A DNA stretch of 64,000 bases from Siphonodentalium dalli (taxonomy: Eukaryota; Mollusca; Scaphopoda; Gadilida; Siphonodentaliidae), in contig CP136061.1 of NCBI GenBank assembly GCA_032622095.1, positions 124,880,754 to 124,944,753 on the forward strand. The letters are read 5' to 3'. Below the pieces are notes generated by a model. The model worked only from the letters and a program-made list of their open reading frames with translations, made no database searches and was not told where the DNA came from. Positions 48,308 to 59,315 of the stretch are shown piece after piece; the stretch's first letter is position 1, and every line of letters begins with the position of its first letter. The position numbers and the translations under genes were made by a program.

Positions 48308-50224
48308 TTAAAGATTAGGGCGGCGTTGGCGGTGGGTATGCTGTTAAAATATTCACCTCCGTCAAAAACCGCCATAAACATGCAGAAGGAATATTAAGAT
48401 ATAGAGAGACTTTGTTCTTATGCTAATCAGAAATATGGCATAAACAGTTAGTCCAAGTCTTCTCGTACTAAAACCAGCTAAGATATTGGTATGGCGAGAT
48501 GCTGGATTTTAGTCCGAGTTCGTCCCGTATGGTCTCTTATGACATGACTTACACCCAAGGTTTGTGGGGGGAATTTGTTGTGTATTTTACTCGATTTAGC
48601 TAGCAAATCAATACGTGATGCTATATATACGTCGGAAAGAGTGAAATCTTATATATATATATATATGGTCATAATGGTGTATAATAATCTAACTTTAATA
48701 TTAAATTACACATAGAATATTCCGGTTGATTGCCACAAACATCGTTTTTTTCTTTTTGTTTACGTTTTAACTGAAAGCCGAAGTGGTCCGTAGAACCTTT
48801 GCATAGTCCGGAGTTTGTTCTGGGTATACTAGTTTCCGTTTCTATATTATAGCGCGGGGTTTTCCGAACAAAATGGCGAACACCGATCGCCCCAAAGTCA
48901 AATTTCCTATGTGCTTTGAGAACAATTCCCGCACTAAAAACGTAATGACATAATGGAGGATCAGAACGGTAGTTTTGTTGACGATTTTCGCAAGCAACTC
49001 GTCAAAATTGGAGCAAATTAGAACTCTTGTGTCTGACTTGCCATGTGTGTGATTTTCGTCCATGTGCGTTTTGACTTTTTTTTTGGATAAAATAATCGGA
49101 GAACCGAATCACACCGTTTCGAAATATAGTTCTTCGGTTTTAGTGGGACTTTTCAAACTTAAGGTTCAAAATTTATACAAATTTTGTTTGATGTTTTGTG
49201 TGCTTAACAAGAGCAGTATATTGCTCTGTTCGCTTAGTATATATCTTAATTTCGCGGAAGTCCACCAAATGTGGGTGAAATGAAGCGCCATATTTTTTCT
49301 AATGCTCGTTGTGTTTACACTGTTTTAAACTTTGAGAGGGTTGTAATTCCCGTAATTTATTTAATGTATTACATTTATATCTTCAATGTTTACTTAATCT
49401 ATTTATTTATTTATTGACACACATAATTACGATTACAATGGAGAATTCATCGTAATTTGCGTGGTTAGTCGAAAATCTACGGAATATTTTCAACGGAAAA
49501 TGCCGAACACAGTTCGCGAGGTCAACTGAATTCGCATACTTTAAAAACTATGTCAACACTGCGGTAAATGTCTCTTTTCACACTAAATTACCACTTTCAA
49601 TTCACAACCGATGTGGGTTTCAGATCAAATATCATGTCTTCTCCGAAAAAAATCCGTTTATTGTCGCAATTGAGATATTTATTTCATATAATTGTGGTTT
49701 TATTTGAGCGGGTCACCAACGCTTAAGTCGTGTGATAAGAGACCATACAGGACGAACTCGGACTAAAATCCAGCATCTCGCCGTACCAATATCTTAGCTG
49801 GTTTTAGTACGAGAAGACTTGGACTAATAAACAGTATGTTATTGTCAATTTCCCCCCTTTGTTGTGTAAACAAAAGCAAAAAACGTTACGTTTCCTGGCT
49901 TTTGTTTAGATCCGGATATGGTAAACATAAAGAGCGTTTTTGTTACTGTTTTCCTGATATGGAAATCAGAAAGAGCGTTTATATCATTTGTTTGTGATTA
50001 ACCAATATAATTGCGCTGTGTCATGTAAACAGAAGCGCAACTTCTGCAACACGAGCAGTCTCTTGTTTACGTACACCATCGTACGTCTCGACGACAATAT
50101 ACTTTTTACGCGCTGATTACGTTTGGCATATGAGCGGAACTGTATATATTTTGGTGTTCTTTCTGTTGATGGCGATTTGAACAAATATAAATATTTCTGC
50201 AACGAACGCCGCCCGTGCCTTTAA
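48308..50224 (+). mobile_element. F1 MITE copy 6, split by a 1.4-kb element
   Basis: The left part 48308-48448 begins TTAAAGATTAGGGCGGCG. The right part 49827-50224 ends CGCCGCCCGTGCCTTTAA. Joining at the duplicated ATAAACAGT restores the ATAAACAGTATGTTATTGTC text seen in copies 2 and 4. The ATAAAGAGCG module is present in the right part. Confidence 0.85.
48449..49826. mobile_element. MULE-like non-autonomous element with 9-bp duplication
   Basis: The termini TAGTCCAAGTCTTCTCGTAC and its reverse complement extend ~100 bp with few differences. ATAAACAGT flanks both sides (48440-48448, 49827-49835), a 9-bp duplication fitting Mutator-like elements. Some Merlin-type elements also give 8-9 bp. 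The ~1.2 kb interior has a (TA)n run at 48650 and no credible coding region. The termini differ from those of the 54665 element. Confidence 0.85.
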
Positions 50225-50462
50225 TCAATTCCATGCGGCAACAATAATTTAAAGCTGCCGTTAAAACGATTGAAATAGCAGATGCCTGGGGAAAAGATTC
50301 TACTAGCATTGGTTTTCCTGAAAACAGTATGCCATCATGAATATTTAGGCCCATCTGTAATTCTGTGCAGAGGGCTCAGGTGTGTTACCATATGAATCGA
50401 TATGTGACTCCAGTTGTGCAATCATTCTTTGGAATTTAATTACAGCTCAAATCACATACACG

Positions 50463-50732
50463 TTACCCCTTTCTATACTGAATGGATTGTCTCATTCAGT
50501 TATAACAGTCTACATTGGAATGGTATATTATGCATTGGAGGCCAATGGATGGGTGTTCGGGAAAAAATGATAAGATGATATGACGAAAAGATAGTAGAAG
50601 TGCAGAAGGATTACTATTCATTGGTGGGAAATGTTTACATAATAAGCTCAACAAATGACCGATGGAACTAATTATCTGAACATTTCATAAGCGAACTACT
50701 CGCCAATGAGTGCTTAGTATAGAAAGGGTGAA
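50463..50732 (+). mobile_element. T MITE copy 7 (piggyBac-like)
   Basis: GTTACCCCTTTCTATACTGA at left and CTTAGTATAGAAAGGGTGAA at right, each with one change in the TTAA. Interior shows the fullest version of the family (CATTGGAATGGTATATTATG, GGGTGTTCGGG, AACATTTCATAAGCGAACTA). Confidence 0.75.
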
Positions 50733-50889
50733 TAGAAACAACATAATCTGTAACGTTATCACTCAAATGTTTCCTGGTATGCTCACCGCCCAATGCAACC
50801 GGTAATAATATCCTAATATTGCACCATGTTTGCCATGAAGTGCCACCCACATAATATAAGATACGTCAAGTAGAGGCACCGTTTATCGA

Positions 50890-51565
50890 ATATGTAAACA
50901 AAATTTGAAGACTATCTAGACTGTACGAATGAAAATGACAGAACAACATTATGCAAATTTCGAACATGCAACCACAAACTCCCAGTCGAAGTGGGTAGAT
51001 GGCATGACATTGAAGTGGGTAGATGGCATGACATTGAAGTGGGTAGATGGCATGACATTGAAATTAAAGAACGAAGTTGCATGTTATGTACTTTCGAAGA
51101 CGTTGGCGATGAATTCCACTATCTGTTCAAATGCGATAAATTTAAAGAATCAAGAACCCATGCATCTCTCATCAATAGAATTCACAGAAAAAAACAAATG
51201 TAATAGTTATGAGCGAACTACTCAACACTAAAGATAAACAATTATTTCGACATCTATGTATTCTGATAAGACAAATAGTCAAAGAGTTTTCTTAGATTTA
51301 TATATCATATAACGTTCATGAACGTCCATGTTTTAGAATATATCATATTATAAAATTGTGTTTAAATCTACTGAAGTATATATATACATATATGGTAGCC
51401 AAACTATATGATATGTATGACAATATTTATTTAATTGATAGCATGTAGGCTAGATACATATGTTTGTTCGCCATGTTGACCACATGCAAATATGTACATA
51501 TCTGTATATACTTAATATATTTATCTCAATGCCTTTGTTAAGGAAATGAGAAATAAATGAATTGA
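50890..51565 (+). mobile_element. 5'-truncated LINE, C-terminal end and 3' UTR
   Basis: Only the last ~100 codons and the 3' UTR of a non-LTR retrotransposon remain. The tail ends GAGAAATAAATGAATTGAA, a common LINE 3' terminus. It is a different lineage from the 15.8 kb LINE, judged by both protein and 3' UTR. Confidence 0.75.
50908..51202 (+). pseudogene. LINE polyprotein C-terminus with 24-bp triplication
   Basis: The frame reads CTNENDRTTLCKFRTCNHKL, then PVEVGRWHDIEV with GRWHDIEV repeated three times, then CMLCTFEDVGDEFHYLFKC and a stop at 51200-51202. The C-x2-C...H-x4-C knuckle followed by a short basic tail is characteristic of CR1/Jockey-like ORF2 ends. The unit GAAGTGGGTAGATGGCATGA (24 bp) occurs at about 50989, 51013 and 51037, so the reading frame is kept. 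No RT domain is present, so this is a dead 5'-truncated copy. Confidence 0.75.
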
Positions 51566-52275
51566 ACAAACGGTCATATGTAAGAGTATACTGCTACAGA
51601 GTATAATACTTATCGCGTTGAATTGATCAGTCAAAATGTTTCATAATGGTGTCCCTACCGTTCGTTTGCCGTTTTCCTTCTTGAGTATAGTCAAACATTT
51701 GTTGTATGCACCATGTTTTATTTTTTGAATTTAGTCTTGATGACTGCCTAATGGTTGGGTCTAGTTTTGTTCACGTCCACATGTCTCCATGTGACGAGGT
51801 GTGGATGGGGACATATATAGGCGCAGATCTATGGGCATCCGCTTCAGCTATGTGTCAGTCCTTGGTTGCTGCTACTGGGCTAGTTGTGGAATATTATTAG
51901 GGCCACTTTCTATTGGCGATTCTAGCGCGCGCCGAAAACGACAAAATGTGCGCCATAAGTCGCGCGCCGACAGCGACAGATTACAAAATGTGGGCCATAA
52001 TGTCGCCGCAACTATTTTCTTTGCATCGAGATATGATAGATGTTTCTCAGCCCTACACCGTTGGATCTTGATTTCATATTCCCATATGGATATGAACGAC
52101 CCATTGCAGCATGTGAACTTTGACAGTTTGAAAACTTTGTTTGTTTAGTACAATCCTTATGATCATGACCAGAAACAGAACAGCGTGCATATATAATATC
52201 TTTACTTTTACAATGTTCCTGGCAATGACCATACCCCCTGGCATTTAAAACGTAAGGGATTTGGAACATAGAGGC
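51566..52275. other. No supported gene
   Basis: Frames at 51706-51900 and 51801-52148 are unrecognised. GCGCGCCGA(A/C)A(A/G)CGACA duplicates lie at 51925 and 51962. Confidence 0.35.
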
Positions 52276-52710
52276 CGGATTCGTCATCTCAGGTTTAAAC
52301 CTACGTAACCCTCTGGGTTTAAATCGCCGTTTGACAGCTAAATCCGGGTTTAAACCCGAAACCGCAAGTCTAAGTGACACATTCGTCATCTCTGGTTTAT
52401 ACATGGCCCAGCCAGACCACCGGTTTAGTAGTAGTGCCTCTGTATCGTCGAGATAATTAATCATACTTCCCTAATGCGGACCGTCTTGTTTTATTGATTG
52501 CGAAAATCAAAAATTATGACAGCGAGCATATTTTGATTGTAAATTTATAAGCGAGAAGCTGTCACACATATAAAATGTTTGAAGATAAGTTTTTGTCAAT
52601 AACGATATCTTTTTTTGCGTTTTATAAGCATAAAACGGCAACTAAACCATATAATTCGACGGTCCAGCTAAACCACTTTTATCGAGGCTAAACATGAGAT
52701 GACGAATCCG
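52276..52710. mobile_element. 435-bp TIR MITE with an internal third terminus
   Basis: CGGATTCGTCATCTCAGGTTTA at left pairs with TAAACATGAGATGACGAATCCG at right. A direct extra copy, ATTCGTCATCTCTGGTTTA, lies at ~52382. Short GGGTTTAAACCC palindromes are near the left end. Confidence 0.75.
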
Positions 52711-52928
52711 TCTATGTAGACAAATCTATCTTCATTTATCCAACCACCAATACCGGCGGATGTGCGCACCGATTGAAAGTCAAAAGATAACTATGCAAAT
52801 TAACTTTTAGTCCATCAACTGTCAAAAATCTGCGAACATCAGTAACTCCCTGTGGTACCAACTCAGCCAATATCTGATCTGCTGCTATTCAATGTTTTGT
52901 GTGGAGCAACCGTAACTGGTGTTTGTGC

Positions 52929-53068
52929 AATAGGATAGGATAGGATATTGTATATCAATATACACATATTAATGCATAATACATTTGACAAATATTATAT
53001 TGTATATTCGAGGGGGTGGCATAGTCAGACTAGACTGTCTTACTGCCACCCCCCTAAAGAAGAAAAGA
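52929..53068 (-). mobile_element. Retroelement 3' tail with (TATCC)n, minus strand
   Basis: On the minus strand: a TTAGGGGGGTGGCAGTAAGAC block, AT-rich UTR, then TATCCTATCCTATCC. This is typical of a LINE 3' UTR with a short tandem tail. No coding portion is attached. Confidence 0.4.
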
Positions 53069-53500
53069 TGTTACGATAGGCGGTCAAGATTTCTTGTACA
53101 ATGCACGGCTATATATAATTATGTATCACACAATGGTTGCATTTAACTGGGTTATATATACATGGAGGGTATACGTCTAGATAAATCGCTTATTGGTTAC
53201 TCGATGGTTTGTCTCGTTCTTGTCAGTGGGATGTTCCTTGAATGTCGAGTAGGAATGTGCTTAGTGAGGTTGATATATGTCAACTCAACAATTAAGCATC
53301 AGACTAAACATTCAATCAAGAGAAACCCGGTCACTACTGACCCGGTCCTGATCGGTTTGACAGATTTTAATTGTCTGGCAAATGACAAATACAGAAGGTC
53401 TTTTAAGAGTCTGGTCGAAGCTAAGAACCAGGTACTTAATTGACTACTAGCACAGCCGCTCTGACTACTTTTATTATGTTTACTTTGGGATTAGCTCACT
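53069..53500. other. Unrecognised open frame, no support
   Basis: A 93-codon plus-strand frame (53162-53443) starts MEGIRLDKSL with a hydrophobic stretch at residues 11-25. It has no family match that I know, no promoter and no polyadenylation signal. Confidence 0.1.
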
Positions 53501-53996
53501 TTAAAGACACGGGCGGTGTTCGTTACAAAAATATTCATATTTGTCCAAATCGCCATCAACAGAAGGAATATTAAAATATATATAGTTTTGTTCATAAGCC
53601 AAACATAATCAGCGTGGTGTACGTAAACAAGAGCCTGCTCGTGTCACATAAATTTTGCTTCTGTTTACATAATACAGCGCAATTCTATTGGTTAATCATA
53701 CACAAATGATATAAACGCTCTTTGTTATTTCCATATCAGGAAAAGAGTAACAAATAACGCTCTTTATGTTTACCATGTCTGGATATAAACAAAAGCCAGG
53801 TTCTGCAACGTTTTTTGCTTTTGTTTACATAACAAAGGAAAAACATTTGACAATAACATACTGTTTATGCCATATTTCTGATTGGTATACGAACAAAGTC
53901 TGTCTATATTTTACTATTATTTTTGTTTATTGCGGTTTTTGACGGAGGTGAATATTTTAACAGCTTACCCGCCGCCAACGCCGCCCGTATCTTTAA
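53501..53996 (-). mobile_element. F1 MITE copy 7 (subfamily B), inverted
   Basis: TTAAAGACACGGGCGGTGTT at left and GCCGCCCGTATCTTTAA at right, with TTAA at both ends. Both CGCTCTTTRTT modules are present. The frame at 53882-54247 starts inside it. Confidence 0.85.
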
Positions 53997-54200
53997 CAAC
54001 GATGTGCTGCATTATTTCTTTAATAATATATATCGAGCTTCCGTGTATACAGAACTGTAGATACAACATGCATACACGGCGATTTCCGCATGATAAGTCT
54101 CCGCTTTTGCTAATGGTCTCCTCCGGTCTCCTCCTTTCTCCTCGAAACATCCATGACATATATATATATAAACTATCCACGACATCGAACAAAGCAAAAA

Positions 54201-54395
54201 ATATAAATTGGCGTTATTATGGCTTATCTGAGACGTCGACAAATTAAGCTCGAGACTCGAAGACACGAATGAAGCCCTTTAAAATTACTCTTTTCCAAAT
54301 ATAAATTGGCGTTATTATGGCTTATCTAGACGTCGACAAATTAAGCTCGAGACTCGAAGACACGAATGAAGCCCTTTAAAATTACTCTTTTCCAA
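54201..54395. repeat. 98-bp near-identical tandem duplication
   Basis: The unit beginning ATATAAATTGGCGTTATTAT occurs at 54201 and 54299. The two copies differ by a one-base deletion (CTGAGACG versus CTAGACG), which implies a recent event. Confidence 0.95.
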
Positions 54396-54655
54396 CGCAG
54401 AGGTATAATTTGTGGGATTGATAAATAAAATATGTAGCTATATAGTGGTGTCGTTTAGACTGTTTCTACTGCTATGGAGTTATGGTATATGATGTGCTCT
54501 GCATAGCCTCGCCAAAAATAGATGCCCAAGTACCTCTTACGGACACCAACGGTTTAATCTTCAACACTACATGTAGCTACATGTCCCATATTTACACATA
54601 TATGGAACAGAACCAGTTATAATATATTTTGAACCCATTAATTGGATATCTGTTG
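54396..54655. other. No recognisable feature
   Basis: Spacer before the Mutator-like element. Confidence 0.4.
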
Positions 54656-54664
54656 AATGCTTAC

Positions 54665-55026
54665 CGGTGTGACTAAACACCGCCCGGACCAGCCCGGACC
54701 AGCCCGGACCAGCCCGGGCCAGCCCGGACCAGCCCGGACCCCCATATGGACTACATGAGTGATTTTAAGGGCAATATAAGTGCAGGGATGTCATGGAAAC
54801 CCACTCAGGGTCGCTATTAACCCTCAAAATGCCGGCATCGGCGAAAATTTCGCCGCGAAATGAAGCTAACAGCCCGGACCGCCCCTGCTGCGTCCAGGTG
54901 TGATTTTAGTATTCATATCTGTGCGAGGGTGTTAATGAAACCCAAACACACACGGAGAGTGGTCAAGGTCAAACGGAAGTGCCGCTTATTAACCCCTAAA
55001 CTTCCCAGATTCAGCCAGAATTACAC
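54665..55026. repeat. MULE left terminal inverted repeat
   Basis: It contains the 10-bp unit GGACCAGCCC about five times (54687-54740) and then ~75 bp absent from the right end. It then carries the shared block from CGCTATTAACCCTCAAAATG through CCAGATTCA. The frame 54860-55048 translates it and has a mirror frame (58974-59207) in the right repeat, so neither is a gene. Confidence 0.85.
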
Positions 55027-55031
55027 CAAGT

Positions 55032-56865
55032 GTGCATGGCCACATTAAACGCGGATGTAGCGAATACATCAGAACAAAAGAACGCGTTGTGCTTGCCATG
55101 GAAAAGAAACTGTCATTGCAACCACCAAGAGCTGTTTACGAGACCATGGCACTAGATGATTCGACGACAGCACTCAGAGACACAAAACAGGTGAGCATAT
55201 TCAACTATATATTACTCACTTTTGTCACATTCTGATATTATTCCTTGACCATATGTCAATATGCATGAAATGCATTTATACGAACATGCAGATTTAAAAT
55301 GAGACGCGTGTTCTTATTAGAATAAAATTCTCTTGGTTGGACTTCGTCAGAGCGTCCATTTACATCGCGAAAATACATACACCATCATTTTTACGTTGAC
55401 CCTGTAATAAGTGAGAACGCTCTTTATTTTAGATTTTATTCAAAACTTGCTAAAAACTTTTTCTGTCAAGACATCATTGTTTTTAGTTCCCATTCTTCTG
55501 CCTAATATGTTCCATTGAGCTGTATATCATATAACTGTATATATGGAAATAGATGCCGTTTAATGTTCACATGATGTTATGTCAAGTGTGGATAAACCTC
55601 GTCGACAATATGTCCATGGTTGTCTACGAGCATGGCCCATTTTCTAGTTCTCTCAACAATACATATTTTTTGTTTTCCAGATTCGCAACTACAAGTACGC
55701 AAAGGCTAAGAAGGAAAGAAAGATCGACGGCCAGAATAGAAAGAATCCAGCAGATGACATACACAGCAGTCTCTTCATTCAAGAACTCATTCAAATGAAA
55801 GGTAAACCTCCGTGCGTAATTTTGTATACTGAAAACCAAATTCGAGACCTTAAAAATGTATGTAAAAAGTCAGGAATAGAACCCAGTATAATCGGTGTAG
55901 ACAGAACCTTCAATTTGGGACCTTGCTTCGTCACCCTGTTAGTGTATAGAAATATAAATTTAGTTAGAAAATCGACTCGTGATGTCCCGATCATTTTAGG
56001 GCCTTTGTTTTTGCATTGGGGTGCAACATACCACACATACCATCGCTTTTTCTCTCACATTCAGTCCGTTCTGGATCTAGATTTATTCGGTTTGGAGCTT
56101 GGGGGACAAAACTTAGTAATTGGTTCTGATGAGGAAAAAGCACTGACAAAAGCTCTTCAGCAATGTTTTCCAACATCTACTCACCTCATATGCACACGCC
56201 ATGTTAAAAAAAACATTAAACGCCATTTAACCAACGACGTTGGTGCAAATACAAAAACTGTCCAAAGGGTATTCGACGATCTTTTCTCCGAAAATGGTCT
56301 TTTGTCATGCGAAGATGAATACGAATTCGATTTAGAGTCTTTAAGGCTAATAGAACAATTTGACACACATATCCCGGCCTTCTCAAAATAGTTTTCCTCA
56401 ATTCTGCCATCGATCAAACGATTTATATTCAGGCCAACCATAGAAGGAAAATCTCCGATAGATTGGAACAACAATGCATGTGAATCGATTAACCATATTC
56501 TGAAATTAAGTACAAATTGGAAAAGTCTCAAACTTCCGGATCTTGTTTCAAAATTGGAAAAAAATGGAAAACTCCAGGAAGTAGACATCAGAAGAGCTAT
56601 TCGTGGGCAGGGCAATTTCAAACTTGCAAATCATATGACTAAATTCAAACTTTTGCACAGTAAATGGGTCACAATGGCACCGGATGAAAAAGATTTGGCA
56701 TATTCAAAATTAATATCTCATCAGTCGAGGAAAACCACTACTATCACGTCAACTGACGGAACCTTCACAATACCAAAAACTGCCCCCACAGCTAGGAAAC
56801 CGAACCAACGCAAACGAACCAAATCTGCAAAAACAATTACAAACAAGAAATCTAAAACCAGTTAA
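55032..56865 (+). pseudogene. MULE transposase, two exons, one premature stop
   Basis: Exon 1 (55032-55190, possibly starting further left) ends CAG/GTGAGC. Exon 2 begins after TTTTCCAG at 55681 in the same phase, which implies a 490-bp intron. The protein has the MULE DDE layout: GVDRTF with the first Asp at 55900, IGSDEEKAL with the second Asp at 56128, the C-x2-H motif CTRH at 56191, and the third acidic residue in NNACESIN at 56482. An in-frame TAG at 56389-56391, between the second and third catalytic residues, is the only break. The frame then runs another 157 codons to a Lys/Thr-rich tail and stop at 56863-56865. The start is unresolved: GTG at 55032 is not a normal start. ATG at 55098 is possible, or an upstream exon is missing. 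Its place inside 9-bp duplications makes the assignment firm. Confidence 0.9.
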
Positions 56866-56919
56866 TATATTTCCTAATTGATGTTTTGGCTCTGAGGCAT
56901 AAGACTGAATCTTTGGATT

Positions 56920-57920
56920 TTTAACTACTTTCTACATAACGTGAACGGTTCCAATAGTTTGAATGTTGGCCTCATACCCGTTTGGACCCTAGAATATATA
57001 TATTAACAAGAAATTTAATTGATATATTTATCAATATATGTTTTGGATCTAAAACCTTCGATTGACGGATCGTCGTTAAATAAATGTTCGGAGTTTTTCA
57101 ACAGGTTGTCCCCTGTCACTTTAAGAATTTTCGCAACCATGCTGGGGAGAAATATTCGCAGGCTGACGGGGGAAAATCTTTTTTTTAGTTCGTCGTCTGC
57201 ATCAAACCTTATTCGATCTACTAATTGGCGTTTTTTATATGAGAATTTATAATATCTCAGGTCACATCAATATTTTATCTGGGGAAGAATATACCTATGT
57301 TCAAACCATATCCTACTCCATTTAACAGAATATATGCAGCAATTTGAGTCAGGTGTGAGTACACTGCTGTAACACAACATGGTAGTCATAATGAAAACCG
57401 TTTTCGTTATAAGTATCAGGTTCGTGTGTGTGTGTACAACCACCCTTGAATTATATATTTTCTGTTGAGTGCAGCAGAATATGGCCGCCAAAGTGGCCGG
57501 ATTTAGGTACGGTCTTCATCGAGCGAGAAGTGCATCCATATATCCGTGCTTGTTTATTTTTTTATCTAAATTCATATATGCATTGTCAATATACGGTTTA
57601 TTGTAAATGTATAAAGATTTATTGTACAGTTTAACTTGTATAGTTTCTATGGTAACTACTTTCTGCATTACTTGAAAAGAACATGAAATCTGATTGATGT
57701 ATTTCTCAACCTATTGTTTGTTCTGAAACCTGAGATGCGTCGTGATAAAAGAAATCTTCGAATTTTTGCAGCAGGTTGTCCCATGTCACTTTAAGAATTT
57801 TCGCAACTATGATGGGGAGAAATATTCACAGAATGACGGGGGACAATCTGTTTCTAATTATTCGTCTGCATTAAACTATATTATATCTAGAAACTCGCAT
57901 ATTTAATAATATATCAGATC
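56920..57920. repeat. Two-copy internal direct repeat in the MULE
   Basis: About 56920-57250 and 57640-57915 share TAACTACTTTCT, CAGGTTGTCCC, GTCACTTTAAGAATTTTCGC and GGGGAGAAATATTC. The copies are diverged and separated by ~390 bp. Confidence 0.7.
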
Positions 57921-58386
57921 ACATCAATAATTCATGTTTTGTTTTTAATTTGGCCTTAGGTCCCTTTGGACGATTGAAAAACGAATCATTTTAGGCTTGA
58001 AACTTATGGTTTCTCACATGCTAAACTATTTAGCTGTAATTCACTCAAGCTTAATACATCCACAGTAATTACAACATGCAATAGCAACAATCTATGGTGT
58101 GTCTGGAAGCTGTAAAATAACTGGATCATTTTGTTATCATCTATATTATGTCGTAGATTGTATATATATATATGACCTTACGAGTCAGTGCTATTTTTCC
58201 GTACCATATAAAAGTATCTGTATATCTGTGCTACCTTATTAGTATCCATATCCATGCAAGTATATTGTATTATAAAGATAACCATATATATATTATATTG
58301 TACATATAGTTAGGAAGTCTTCCAATAGATGATTTTTTCAGACTCAAATCGCTTAGAAATTATCGAACAATTCAACATATTCGATA

Positions 58387-58498
58387 ACACCATAAGCTGG
58401 TAGAATGTGTTCAATCCATTAAACTGATCAGTACAGTTTAATATTAGAGTGTATTGATCAGTTTAACGGATTGAACACATTCTACCAGCCTATGGTGG
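58387..58498. repeat. Palindrome with ~44-bp arms inside the MULE
   Basis: CACCATAAGCTGGTAGAATG...TAAACTGATCA is mirrored by TGATCAGTTTAACGGATTG...CCAGCCTATGGTG around a ~22-bp loop with a smaller AGTTTAATA element. Confidence 0.85.
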
Positions 58499-58689
58499 TG
58501 ATCATAACATTGTAAGACTTCTCTAACCAGATATTGTTAGTAACCGCCGGCTTTATGTATTGTCATTATATTTTTACGTAATTTTAATTTTTACGATGTT
58601 CCCTATTTTCGTTAATAAACAATTTATGTTACAGGCTGTTTCAATCAATTTATATGCATCTGCGGTTGGGTCGCATGGTTTCCTTGCGA

Positions 58690-59306
58690 GATTTTTTTAT
58701 TCGGGCACACACTTGTAATTCTTGTAAGTTTGGGGGTTAATATCGTCCCTTCTCTTTGGCCGTGACCATAGTCCGTGTGTTTGTGAGTTTCCATGATACC
58801 CGTGTACAGATAGGGCTACTAAAATTACCACTAGACGCCACAGGGGCGGTCCTGGCTGTTAGCTTCGTTATCGGTAAACATATTTGGCGATGGCGGGGTT
58901 AATTGCCAGGCTTTCGTTGGCTTTCTCCGTGAGTGTAGCCGAGGTTGTTCCACAACAGATATGTAAAGAGTTATTAGAAGTATGAGGGCATTAAGGGGGT
59001 CCGGGCTGTGAGTTTGTTTATTGGGGGCGCAATTTTGTAATTCTGGATGAATCTGGGAAGTTTAGGGGTTAATAAGCGGCACTTACGTTTGACCTTGACC
59101 TTGACCACTCTCCGTGCGTATTTGGGTTTCATTAACACCCTCGCACAGATATGAATACTAAAATCACACCTGGACGCAGCAGGGGCGGTCCGGGCTGTTA
59201 GCTTCATTTCGCGGCGAAATTTTCGCCGATGCCGGCATTTTGAGGGTTAATAGCGACCCGGGTCCGGGATGGTCCGGGCTGGTCCGGGCGGTGTTCAGTC
59301 ACACAC
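58690..59306. repeat. MULE right terminal region, duplicated
   Basis: The true terminal repeat is about 59033-59306. A diverged direct copy of its inner part lies at 58690-58870 (GGGGTTAATA, GTGTGTTTG, ACAGATA, GGGGCGGTCC, GGCTGTTAGCTTC), and a fragment GTCCGGGCTGTGAGTTT lies at 59000. The end has therefore been extended by internal duplication. Confidence 0.75.
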
Positions 59307-59315
59307 AATGCTTAC

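Larger units (their letters stand above)
54665..59306 (+). mobile_element. Mutator-like element (MULE) with 9-bp target duplication
   Basis: AATGCTTAC flanks both ends (54656-54664 and 59307-59315). Inside it, GTGTGACTAAACACCGCC at left pairs with GGCGGTGTTCAGTCACAC at right, and the inverted repeats continue for roughly 270-360 bp. A spliced transposase gene of the MULE type occupies 55032-56865. Nine-base duplications, long terminal repeats and this transposase are the known features of Mutator-like elements. The rest of the interior has a ~330-bp duplication and a palindrome. The gene is broken, so the copy is probably immobile unless helped in trans. Confidence 0.92.

Noticed and set aside
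53162-53443. Small membrane protein gene
   Set aside because: One hydrophobic stretch only; no promoter, splice or polyadenylation support and no family recognised.
54860-55048. Arg/Lys-rich frame with a mirror copy at 58974-59207, suggesting a conserved gene pair
   Set aside because: The two frames are the inverted terminal repeats of the MULE; conservation is at the DNA level and has no gene context.
55795-56391. Independent 198-residue protein starting at ATG 55795
   Set aside because: The frame continues upstream through 55681 and joins exon 1 in phase; the ATG is internal to the MULE transposase.
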